Assembly: GCF_021917145.1 (NCBI RefSeq)
Contig: NC_061082.1
Span: 11,816,237 to 11,880,236 of the forward strand
From: Hypomesus transpacificus
Lineage: Eukaryota > Chordata > Actinopteri > Osmeriformes > Osmeridae
Reading direction: 5' to 3'
Length of the DNA: 64,000 nt
Part shown: positions 45,327 to 59,249 of the stretch, in pieces
How positions within the stretch are numbered: the stretch's first letter is position 1
Layout of the letters: every line of letters begins with the position of its first letter
Program-made: the position numbers and the translations under genes
The notes under the pieces: generated by a model
Told to the model about the DNA's origin: nothing
Seen by the model: the letters and a program-made list of their open reading frames with translations, nothing else
The model's database searches: none

Positions 45327-46927
45327 TGAGTCGGATCTGACCTTTGCGAGTTCTCCTGGGGAGTTCAGTTCATGGAGAGTCTCATGGACAGTAATGTCAC
45401 TCCTAGTTTGGACCTCGATGTGACTGTCTGTGACTCTGTGAGTGAAGAAGATAATGTATTCAATGATGTATAGAGGAATGGGCCAATATGGCCTTAAGCC
45501 TTGTGTTCGCTCAACTGGCTTGATGCCTCAGTGCCCCTGCGCTTCTTCTACACAAACACGCTAACGACTGTGATTCTAAGATCAGTCTCACTTTCTGCTC
45601 CTGTGCACCGAACCAGAAATGTGAGCAGACACGTGGTTGGTTATCCTGAATATTTTATACATACATTACTGAATTTGCTGATGTTCACATATTCTGACAG
45701 CAGACATGAAGACAGATAGAAAGACAGGACAGGTAGATAAGCAGGAGACAGGCAAACCGGCAGACAGAACGACAGGCAGGTTGGCTGGTGGGAGGGCAGG
45801 CAGACAGACAGACACAGATAGATAGAAAAAAAGCAGACAAGGCTGGCAGAAACAGATAGACAGACAATCTATGTAATCTATGTTAAACTGAATACTTATA
45901 TGTTATGCCAGGTTGCTTTGCATTGTCTTGTTCCAAGAATTTCAGTGCCCAGTCTGACCTTGTGTTGTTCTGTGCAGACAGACAGACAGACAGACAGACA
46001 CATGGTGATTCCAGCAGGCCCTATTCATGCAATGAGGACTTGGTGTGTTACTGTTAGTTGTTCTTTCCCACTGGGTATGATTTTCTGCCTGGCCTGGTAG
46101 TGTGTGCATCTGTGTGTCATACTATGGATGACTGACTACTTTGAGGGGAAGACCTGCCCCACATACATCTAGGGCACATGTGCAGTCAAACCCTCCAGGT
46201 TATACCTCTTTCAGGGTGACCTGAGGTAGGAGTGTGTGGTGTGTGTGCCTACATACATGCATCTCTCTCTGTGAGTGTGTGAGAGAGAGGTGGTGATGGA
46301 AAAAGAAATGAGCATGGGCCACATGTATTGTTTGACACGTGAAGCTGTCCCTATCTGCGTTGCACTCACTCACACACGCACACACAGACACAGAGGCGAT
46401 TACTGCTGCTACAAGGAGTCTCATGCCTCCATTGTTACCATGGCAACTGCACACCTCCAGATATCTGGGTTAGAACTGGAACTCTCTGGTACTCTTGATG
46501 AGGTGAAAGTCGGAGACACAGACTCCCCCCTCTTCCCCCACTGTGCAAACAAGACAAATACTGGAAATGTTATCAGGAGCATTCCCTGGATTGTATCTGG
46601 ACTAGACTCCCTCCATATTCCCTAGCTGAGTAGCTGTCAGTCACAGGACACAAACACCCTCCCCTGCTGGTGCGTCTGTGCTTTGTAGCGAGGTTTACGT
46701 TGGTAATACAATTATTGTAAGATCCTTGGTCTGAAGGAAAAGGGGTAAACAAAGAAATGTATTTATAACAATGATGTCTCCCACATCTGACTTCCTTTTA
46801 TAATTGTTTAACACTTGCAAAGACTAATGGTTGTGGATTACACTAGAGCAAGAATGTTCAAAGTGTAGTTGTGTCAAAATAATATTTTATAACATTGCAA
46901 ACCAATTTAACCCTTGATTTAACCCTG
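42216..46927. other. Intergenic upstream of vangl1; no coding gene recognised
   Basis: Contains a (CA)n tract at about 45256-45323, CAGA-type repeats at 45710-45860 and 45975-46000, and a LINE 3'-end fragment near 45880-45976 resembling 48030-48150. A stretch at 43400-43475 ending in a good donor (GAAG before GTGAGA) could be a non-coding first exon of vangl1, but this is only a guess. Confidence 0.4.
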
Positions 46928-46935
46928 ATGTAGTA

Positions 46936-47132
46936 CATTTACATTTAGTCATTTAGCAGACGCTCTTATCCAGAGCGACTTACAGTAAGTACAGGGAAAT
47001 TCTCCCCGAGGCAAGTAGGGTGAAGTGCCTTGCCCAAGGACACAACATCATTTGATCCGGCGTGGAATCGATCCGGTAACCTTCTGATTACTAGCCCGAC
47101 TCCCTCACCGCTCAGCCATCTGACTCCACACC
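46936..47132 (-). mobile_element. tRNA-derived SINE with 8-bp TSD
   Basis: Read leftward, it has the tRNA-like head (ATGGCTGAGCGGTGAGGGAG, then GGATCGATTCC) and ends CGCTCTGGATAAGAGCGTCT, GCTAAATGACTAAATG. The direct repeat ATGTAGTA flanks it at 46928-46935 and 47133-47140. It is the cleanest copy of this family in the window. Confidence 0.93.
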
Positions 47133-47849
47133 ATGTAGTAAATACAGAGTTATCTATAAAGAAAAACAAAATTCTTATTTCTATTATATATATATTGTCT
47201 AAGTATAGTTAGCTCATATAGGTTAGGAATTAATACAACAGGTTTAGATGCTGCTAGAGATTGTTAGGAGGAGCAGGACCAAATCATTCCAGTGGACCAC
47301 TTCATAAATCACAATAAACTTCAAACCTTGTGTAGAGGAAACACAAAACACACCTGATTCAAATGAAGGTGTCGTCATCCAGCTCTGCAGAACCTGGATG
47401 ATAGATAGATAGATGTGGATAATAGAAGACTATTAATCCCATAGGAAAATGTATGTGTTACAGCAGTGCCAACCCATTGATTTGAATCAGGTGTGTTGTC
47501 TGATGTCTGAAGTCTGAAATTATCATTATCCTGGTTGGTGGGAGGAGATGAGGGCGGGTGAGATGATTGGCAGGGGGTTGTCATGGATACAGCAGGGAGG
47601 CAGAGATGGGCGATAAGACACTGAATGAGTAGTCATGCATGAGAGGATTGGAGACTGACAACAGAATATCCTTGACGGAGTCTTAACGCAACACATTTGC
47701 TTTCTAGGACAATGGCTGCAATTGGAGTTGTGGGTTTAGGGTTGAGTGAGGGGTTAGGACAACAGAGACAAAAGACAACAGTACACTACTCATTAGCCAC
47801 TTTACACACTACTAACACCACCCACTTTACACATTTTCAGCTACTGGTT

Positions 47850-48172
47850 GTACTATCAGCAATATTGCACTATTGCACTAATTGTACCCCACTGTCTCTT
47901 GGTTAGTATAGGTTTATAAGGTTTGTATAAGTTATGTGTATTATAGGTTTTAGTATACTGTACTGTATATTATTTTAGATATTTAGGAGGCTTATTATAT
48001 TTTAGCTTATCATAGATGTAATCAATTTTAAACTGAATACTTATGTTAAACTGAATACTTATATCTTATGTTATGCCAGGTTGCTTTGCGTTGTGTTGTC
48101 CCAATAATTTCAGTACCCAGTCTGGACTTGTGTTGTTCTGTGCATCTGACAATAAAACACTTAAACTTGAAC
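47850..48172 (+). repeat. LINE 3'-end-like repeat
   Basis: It ends ACAATAAAACACTTAAACTT, a typical fish non-LTR retrotransposon terminus, after AATTTCAGTACCCAGTCTGG. A shorter copy is at 45880-45976. No coding sequence is attached. Confidence 0.6.
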
Positions 48173-48522
48173 AGAGGAATGTACTTTTTTGAATGCTGTC
48201 TCCTGAATTGACAAATGAAAAAAGAAAGCTAGATATTTGACAAACAGACACACACATGCTTATGATAGGGATCATAAACCAGTCTGGTCTGTGATATCAT
48301 GAGGAGGAGGATGGTGATCTAGGCTTACCTGTTGTTTTAATCCTCTTCCCACTCTGTCAGTGTCAGTGGTGAGAGGAGAGGAGAGGTTAGATCAGGATGC
48401 AGCCTGGTTCACTTGAACTCTGGGTAACATTCATACTCATCGAGTGTGTCATGTCATGTAATGCTCCACTGTGTTCAAATGTAAAACCTTGCCTTGTACC
48501 TGGGATTTATGTTTTTTTTTCT

Positions 48523-48665
<143 letters not shown>

Positions 48666-48880
48666 CATGTTCTCTAAGGCTCTGCAGGGTTTTTGCCATC
48701 GGGGATTCCTAACATTGTCTCTCCTCTGAAAGTCTCTAGCTATCTCTTCCTCTCCTTCTCCTCCTTCTTTATTCTTTTCATTCATCCCGTCCTTCCGCGG
48801 TCAGACAGACATTCCCCTCTACGACACCCTAAGGCTCTCCTCAGACTCCCAGCCAATCGCGGGGCCTGATCTGCATTGGC

Positions 48881-50878
48881 ATGGACACCGAGTCCACTCA
48901 CTCTGGGTATTCCCACTCCAGTCGCTCCAACAGGTCCAACCGGCATGGGTAAGCCTTCTACTTTCTCCCTTTCTCGCTCTCTTATTCTATCCATCTTACT
49001 TCTGTCTCTGTATCTTGTACATCTATCTTACTTCTGTCTCTCTCTCTTCAACTCTCTATCTTACTTTCTTTCTCATATACTCTTTCTTTCTGTCCCCTTT
49101 CTTTCTCTTATGCTCTCTGTCTTACTTCAGTCTCTCCCTGTCTCTCCCTACTCTCTGTAGAGCGCCTGTACTTCTGTGTCTCTTTCTCTACTGCTTTTTC
49201 TATTCTCAGCTCTTTTCAGATACAGCTGGTTAAACATAGTTTGATATCTCGGCTCTGTGGTGTTTATTTATGAGTCAGTGGTGTGGTATCATAAGAGAAG
49301 CATTTGTCTCTACTAAGATGTGCACTTCAGTGTGTGTGCGTTTGTTTATAATTTAAGCCATGCATGTCTGTTGATTGAAAACAAATTAAAGCAACAGACT
49401 AAGAGAGAGAGTAGGAGAGAGTAGGAGAGAAGAGACCAAGAGAGAGAAGTAAAGAGTGGATTAGGGTCATCACAGCTGACTGCCTCTAACCTATTTTACG
49501 GGGAGGCTGCTGCCTGTTCAGTAAATTAAAAAGTAATTTTCTGTCTCCTCTCCTCTGCTCATCTGGTGGCATCTTCATTCTGTTCTTTTACTTCTCCCCT
49601 CTGTGTGTGTGTGTTTCTGTGTCAAGCGAGCGCAGTAGAGAGCGCCGTAAGCCCAGCAGTAAGGACAGCAGTCGTTCTGAGCGCTCTGTCACCATCAACC
49701 CCCCAGACACGCCCTCTCAGACCACGCCCACGCACAACTCTGAGCCCCTCCCAGGCGACTCAACAGCAGCCCCAGGAGAAGAGACTCAGGTACTAAATAA
49801 CATGGGAAACATTTAATCTTGATACAGTATGACTCGCCATAGGGTTATAAGATAGGAGGACTGTTAGCTTTAAGGGTGATACACATATGGGTAGAATAGG
49901 TGATGTAGGATGTGATTAGTTTGTCAAGCCCCGCCCCCTGAACCATTGATGAACTCTGTACTTACAGATCCCACAGCTGGGGTCAGGGTCATCATTATGG
50001 CAACCGGCTCATAATCGCCATGGTAACCCAGGGCCAAATAGGTCAGGGGATTAATATCAGTGTGGACCTTTGTAATCACATTGGGATACACTTGGTTGAA
50101 CAAAGTTGGTTTTACTGTCTGTAGGCCAATGTGTGTGTGTGTTCTGCTTTACTCTGCTCTGTTGTACTCTTTCCTGCAAGTTTATGTTCTCAAAATTGCT
50201 GTTTGTAAACAGTAACTGCTGTTTACAGAAATATTCCAGTTGTGTTAAAGGGATTGGTGTGTGTAACCAATGTGAATTGTTCAAACTCACTCCTCAGTCT
50301 AAACAAACAATACAGTCCACCCGCGCCAGCGAAAAGCTAGCTTTTTGTTGGCGTAGCAGGCTAGTAGTTGCACTTGCATGTGAGAGGTCCTGGGATTGAA
50401 TACCAGCGAGGGGAAAGCTCGGTAGGACTGACCAGCAGCGTGACTGCTTGTACTTGTACCCTGTTACATTAGCAGAGACACAACTGTTTCAAGGGATTGG
50501 TTTGTGTTAGCCAACATTGTTTTGAAGGACTGGTGAGTGTGTTAGTTGAGATATAGCTGTGTTGAGGGCCCGATGTGTGTTAGCTGGGATGTACTGTAAC
50601 AAAAATGTGCTTCTGATAATTATGAACTTAACAGGCTTCTACAGAAATCAACTTTTTTTTATCATCTTTTGGGCTTTTTTGAGCCTAATTCCTTTGACTT
50701 CAGGACTTTTGGATTAAGCCACTGAGAGTAAACTGAGATTTCATGGTTAGGGTTAGCAGCAATTAACTGGGTTTCTCCCTCTCCTCCATCTTGTTTCCTA
50801 ATGGCACATGTCATCAGTGGTGGGCCCATATGGCAAGGGGATGGCATTTTCTATAGGTGTCAAGCAGTGTTTGTTGGC

Positions 50879-50913
<35 letters not shown>

Positions 50914-52435
50914 TGGGGGATTGAAACAAGAAACTGTGTTTGGCTGTGTTATGGTCTGGCTAATGAAACTCCACTACCCGCAATAAGTCAGCATTCAGTC
51001 TCTTTATATTGTCATCTGATTGGACAAGGATGCAGTGGTTAAAGGTAAGGTATATGTACAAACACACACACACACATTTAAGCACAGACACACACACACT
51101 CACTCATTTCTCACACACAATCCAGTTTGCAGAGGAAACGTTGCAGTGAAGTGGAACAGATCAGATTTCTTTGGGTTTTTGACTGACTGATAGATGAGGA
51201 AGACAGGAATACATAGAGAACATCAGTAATAAGAGGATTAGGAACTGAGCCGAGCAGACAGACAGACAGACAGGCAGGCAGGCAGAAAGACATAGTCAGG
51301 GAGAAGATAGTTGCATCTAATCAGCTATGTTGGGCCCGCATAACATCCATGTTTGTAGTTATTCAGACTGCTACTGTCTGTGTGTTGGCGTTAGTGTGTC
51401 TGTATGTGTGTCCTCATCACTACCTGGTTATTATGAGCTGTCTGAGGCCTGTCATGCAGTATTACATCTATGGAGGCCATTCATATCTAGACTGGAGGGT
51501 AAAATGTAAAGCAAACATCTCTGTAAACCCTGTCGCAATTCAGTTGATATGTCTGTCTGTGTTTGAACAAGAGAGATGTCTACTGAATGCGTGAAAGATG
51601 AATCGATGCTGTAGATTTACTGTCGAGTTGTAGTTACAACATTGTTTTTCTTTTCCTCCTCCCCGTCAGGATGAGAACTGGGGGGAAACCACCACGGCCG
51701 TGACCGGGACGTCAGAGCTGAGTCTGTCCCAGGAGGAGGTTGTGGGCCTAGGGAAGGAAACTGAGGAGGACCGAGGGAAGGCCTGTCAGCGCTATGCTCC
51801 CCTGGCCTTGGGCCTCTCTCTTGTGCTGCTGGTCCTAGCCTCCCCCCTGGCCTTCCTGGTGCTCCCGGCTCTGCTTTGGCCCGACAGGCTTCATGCCTGT
51901 GGCTCAGCCTGTGAGGGTCTCTTCCTCTCCGTCTCCTTCAAGCTGCTCATCCTGCTCCTGGCCATTTGGGCCCTGTTCCTGCGGCCAGCGCGCGCCAGCC
52001 TGCCACGCGTGTGCGCTTTCAAAGCACTTCTTGCCACCCTCACGCTCCTGCTCATCCTCTCCTACTGGCTCTTCTACGGTGTACGCATCCTTGACGCGCA
52101 AGTAAGTGCTTATCGGATGTCTTGGACTTTGCGTGTTTGCGTGTGTCTACGTGTGTGCGTTTGCTTGTTGGCGAAGTGTGTGTTTGTGTGTCCCAACGCC
52201 CTGCCGTGTGTGTGTGTGTGACAGGATGAGGACTACCAGGGAATTGTCCAGTTTGCTGTGTCTCTGGTGGACTCTCTGCTGTTCCTCCACTACCTGGCTA
52301 TTGTGCTGCTGGAAATCAGGCAGCTGCAGCCGTGTTACAGCGTGTGTGTCATCCGCTCCACCGATGGGGAGACCCGCCACTACAACCTTGGACGGCTCAG
52401 GTAGCACATGCGCACTGACACAGTCACACACTAAC

Positions 52436-52473
<38 letters not shown>

Positions 52474-55400
52474 TGCCTTGATGTGGTGGATCATGGCTAC
52501 AGGCTGCCCTCAGGCGAGGGACAACCGGAGGGGGAAAAGCAGATAACTAGTTTCTATGGCCCTGTGGGCGTGGTCTGAGAGGGCGTGTCTGGGGGGTTGA
52601 TGGTGACAGAGCGCTCAGAACGACTGCTGTCCTTACTGCTGGGCTTACGGCGCTCTCTACTGCGCTCGCTTGACACAGAAACACACACACACACGGAGGG
52701 GAGAAGTAAAAGAACAGAATGAAGATGCCACCAGATGAGCAGAGGAGAGGAGACAGAAAATTACTTTTTAATTTACTGAACAGGCAGGCAAGGGTTGTAT
52801 AAACCTTCCTGAATGTGTGTGTGTGTGTTCTTAGTGTTGCAGCTCCCTGCACTCGTTTGTCATGCTTATTAGACTAATAAGCGTTTCTTCTACTGCGTAT
52901 CAACATACACATTTGCGGTCAATGTTACAGAGTCTTGTGGTATAATAGTTGTTCATCCAGAAATTGAGGGGTTGTTAATTGTGCTGTTCTGCACAACCAA
53001 CCTTGCAGAAACAACATACCTCAATTGGAGAGTGCTTCAGTGATGGCAGAGCACACACGCATACAAACAGAGCCCCAGCTTGTAGACTTGGAGGCTTGTG
53101 TCATGGGCGGGTGTCAATGATGAATTTACCTCATTACCTAGCATACACCAGCACAGTCTCTTTCTCAACTCTACAGTTAGAAGGGGGGTGGTTCTTATAA
53201 AGGGTGTGGAAAGGAGGGGAAAATCTCAAGGGCTTGATGGGTCAGTATGTTTTTTAACATGCCTGTCTTCTGAGTTTGGGAAAGAAAGCTGTTCATCATT
53301 AATAATTTATTGAGAATTGAGTTCTTAATGATATCCCCCCCTGTCTCTTCCTGTCTCTATTCCTGTCTCTCTTCCTGTCTCCCTGTCTCTCCTGTCTCTC
53401 TCCAGTATTCAGAAAGCAGCTCTATCCCTCCTGGAGTTCTACTACCGGGATTTTCCTCTCCACAACCCCGCTGTTCTTTCTGCCTCTAAGCACCGCGCTG
53501 CCAAACACCTGGCCGGCCTCAAGATCTACTCTGTTGAAGGTGTGGTATTCTAGTATTCTTCAGACCTCAGACATTCATCTGCTCTTTACATTTACTAATG
53601 TTCTGTACTAGTTCTCTTTTCACCCTCCCTCATTTACTTGTTTCACCATCTCATTGTGGTTTTGTCTCTTTTCGATCTCTTTCCTCCTGCTATCAGCCTT
53701 TAAAAACAAACTGAGAACATACCTGTCAAACAGTAAGTCCTGATAGGTATCACCAGCATCCATCTTTACCCCCCTCTTGCTCTCTTCACAGCACTTAAAC
53801 TCAGGAAGTAACTGCGCGCATCTCATGCATCACTTCCCCACCATCGTCCCTCACTCCCTCCATACGCCCCCAACACTCTGCACAATGCACAGATATGGTC
53901 TACTGAAGCACACGCAGAAGCACACATGCATACACCCAACAAAGTGACTTCTTAGCCATGCATCTGCCTCCTTCCTTGATTAATTCACTAGCATTTGCGG
54001 TTACAAGGTTTCCAAACTGGCCCTGGAGCATTTGTGGTCGTTTAAGGGTTTGGTAGAACCTGGTTAGGGAGCTGCTTTGTGATGTAAAGGGATGTGCATG
54101 CTGGGATGGATGGCATCCTTGCTGGTCCTACCCTCCCCCACATGAAAGTACAGCAGCTCAGTGGACTTTCTACCCGCTAATAATTCATAACGGTTGGGCT
54201 TATTCTCTCCCCTCTCTCAATCTTTCACATTTTCTCTGTCTCTCTCTATCACAGTAGGATTCAGAAGGCTTATGTTTGACATGCACACAGATATTCACAC
54301 GCAAATGCTACCTCTTTAGGTGCTTGGGCTGTATGTCATCAACAACATTTGATCAAACTGGTACCTCAGTCTTTGAAGTATCTCTGTCTCTGTCATGAAT
54401 ATTTATATGATCCACAAATGTAAGAATTGTTTTAATAATTTGTTATCTTTAGATATACCTTTATGCATTTCTACTTCATTGACGATAGTGACAGAAAAGG
54501 TGTAAGTGAGAAAGGGAATGACATGCAGTAGAGGTCCTGGGCCGCTCTGATAAAGCCTAAGCCTATGTGGTATGCGTTTTTGAAATGTATGCGCCCCATG
54601 AAAGTATTATTTGAACGTGATGAAATTAAACAAAACGTTGAGTTCTGAGTTCACATACATATACAGTACTGTACAATGGCCCTCATTCACTAAACTAGGC
54701 ATGAAACATTAGTGGTTTTCAGCCACCACCTTTCTTAAGCTGTGATTGGCAAGATGAGAACGTTTTATGAACCACACGAGCCCTGTCTTAAAATAATTTC
54801 TGCACTCGGGTTCTCGCTGAGGTTGATAAATGAGGGCTATTGACATCAATACAGGAATAAGACCTGTGACTAGGTCTATCTACCTGCTGAGGGTTTAAGT
54901 GCCTTGCTTAAGGGCACAAAGACACTGTATTCACGCCTATGTGTTCCCTGATCCTCCAGGCCCTGATAACTCTGGAAGCCCAGTTGGGGGGCAGGCAGCG
55001 GGCTCCCACTCCGGGGGGGCGCAGTCGCGTGCCATGATCACGGCAGCAGCCAGACAAAGAGATGCCAGCCACAACGAGCTCTACTACGAAGAGGCCGACC
55101 ACAATAGACGAGTACGGAAACGTCGAGCCAGGTGAGAGAGGAAGAGTAGAGCACAGGACGGGACAGGAGAGGAGATGTTATCTGAACTTTGTACGTGTGT
55201 GTGTGGGTGTTGTGTGATTGCCAGACTGGTGGTGGCAGTGGAGGAGGCGTTTACGCACGTCCGCCGCCTGCGTCAGGAAGAAAAGCGGGCGTCGCCTTCT
55301 GAGGTGATGGACGTGCGGGAGGCTGCCCTTGCCATCTTCCCCTCCATGGCACGCGCCCTGCAGAAGTATCTCCGCGCCACCAGGAGACAGCACTGCCACA

Positions 55401-55889
55401 GTATGGACAGCATCCAAAGACACCTGGCTTTCTGCCTCACCCACAACATGAGCCCCAAGGTAAACCCTGTCTTCTACACCCTATACAGAGTACGGCATCT
55501 GGTCACAGCCTGTGTAAAATCACTGAATCCAAACACAGTTGTTATAGATATATTTATATATTTCATTTTGATTATTAAATTGTATTTTGAATCTAAGAAT
55601 AACTGTGTGCGAAACTGGGTTTGTTCAGGCCTTTCTCGCGGCCTACCTAGCCCCAGGTCCGACCTTACAATATGGATCAGAGCGCTGGATGGCTGGCCAG
55701 TGGACCTTGGTGAGTGATGCTGCGGTGACCAGTGGTCTGAAGGATGGGACGGAGTTCCTGCTGCGCTGTCTGGACTTCAGTCTGGCCATCACCGTCAAGA
55801 ACATCCCATACATCCGTCTCACTGAAGAGTATATAGACCCCAAGTCCCACAAGTTCACTCTGCTACTCCAATCAGAAACTTCTGTCTGA
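48881..55889 (+). CDS. vangl1: Vang-like planar cell polarity protein 1, complete, eight coding exons
   Basis: Four-pass membrane core component of the planar cell polarity (Wnt/PCP) complex, partner of Prickle, Dishevelled and Celsr. Exons: 48881-48948, 49627-49789, 51670-52101, 52225-52400, 53406-53539, 54960-55131, 55225-55459, 55629-55889; 1641 nt, 546 residues (human VANGL1, as I recall, 524). It opens [20 protein letters not shown], with a Ser-rich phosphorylation region and [12 protein letters not shown], then [16 protein letters not shown]. Membrane spans are at [58 protein letters not shown] and [19 protein letters not shown]. The cytoplasmic half has [20 protein letters not shown] and [12 protein letters not shown] and ends LQSETSV, a PDZ-binding tail. 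Wording such as LSIQKAAL and FPSMARAL favours VANGL1 over VANGL2. Intron 4 holds an inverted copy of exon 2. Casq2 lies tail-to-tail downstream. Confidence 0.96.
49790..51669 (+). other. Intron 2 of vangl1
   Basis: No other gene is seen. It contains a (GT)n tract at about 50881-50912 and CA/CAGA repeats around 51060-51110 and 51255-51290. Confidence 0.7.
52437..52470. repeat. Run of 34 C in vangl1 intron 4
   Basis: Uninterrupted C tract 36 bases after the donor of exon 4 and about 95 bases before the inverted copy of exon 2. Long homopolymers like this are a common place for assembly or read errors. Confidence 0.95.
52564..52786 (-). repeat. Inverted copy of vangl1 exon 2 and its 5' flank
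   Basis: This is the reverse complement of 49511-49731, about 220 bp, with only a CT-to-CC change and a 2-bp difference in the GT repeat. It includes the last 116 bp of intron 1 with the acceptor and the first 105 bp of exon 2 ([20 protein letters not shown] on the minus strand). The match stops inside exon 2 at ACCACGCCCAC. It lies in intron 4 in antisense orientation. Confidence 0.95.
53540..54959 (+). other. Intron 5 of vangl1
   Basis: No separate gene recognised. Pyrimidine-rich patches near 53630-53690 and 54195-54255; otherwise featureless. Confidence 0.6.
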
Positions 55890-58372
<2,483 letters not shown>

Positions 58373-59249
58373 AGAGATACTGTATCTATAGCTCCCTTCC
58401 CCCAACCCTCGAATAAGAGTACAGAGAGATCCCTCCTGTCACTCCACATCTCCTCTTCTCTAATTGCACATCCTGCAAATGTAGACTGAGGGATAAGCAG
58501 GGAAAAGAAAGAAAGAGAGATATACGTGAGATAAATGAAAGGAACATAGAAACCAAGGCAGCAAAAAGAGAAAAGCAGAAATGAAGGACATTGTTAAATG
58601 ACCACACATACTACACAGAGACGCTTCGGATTCTCAGTGTGGCTGGGATGGGAAGACGAAGAGGGGAAGTGAGAGCTAACCAAGATCAGAGCTTATTCCT
58701 TTCAAACTGGTACAGATGACAAGAGACTACCACTTATTTGACTTTATTGAAGTTGAGGAAAACGTACAGCAGAAAAGATTGATAAAAGTCATCTGTACAT
58801 CTTACAGTAGGTAATGAAGGCATTGGTAGATTTATAAAGCTAACTTCTAGAAGTCCAGTACACTGAACAACAGATCAGGTTGACACTGATGCACTTTTCT
58901 CAATTCACCCGTTTACAGTTTAATCTCTTTGGCTTGGAAAACGGTTCCTCAGCTAAGTAATTTCTCACACTGCTGGACATGCTTGTGTCTTGGCGCTGAG
59001 AAGTTACAAAAAATCTTAATACTGGTTTGAGGATTTGTGTCTCAGTGGAAAGTGAACGTTATGATGTGGCTGATTATGAGGCTGACTTAGGTCAATGATG
59101 GAGAGGTTCTAGACGCACAAAGGAATCTAGAAAACTGCCCTCCTTTCCCCCTGAATTTAATCAGTGCTGACTGAAGAGTACAGTGCAGGGGTTGGATAAA
59201 TCAAACAATGATGTCATGAATTCATGATTTCTAATTCATAGTTTATGAA

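Noticed and set aside
49566-49796. Alternative frame over vangl1 exon 2 that also appears at 52547-52852
   Set aside because: The repeated peptide is only the wrong-frame reading of the inverted exon-2 copy, not a second gene.
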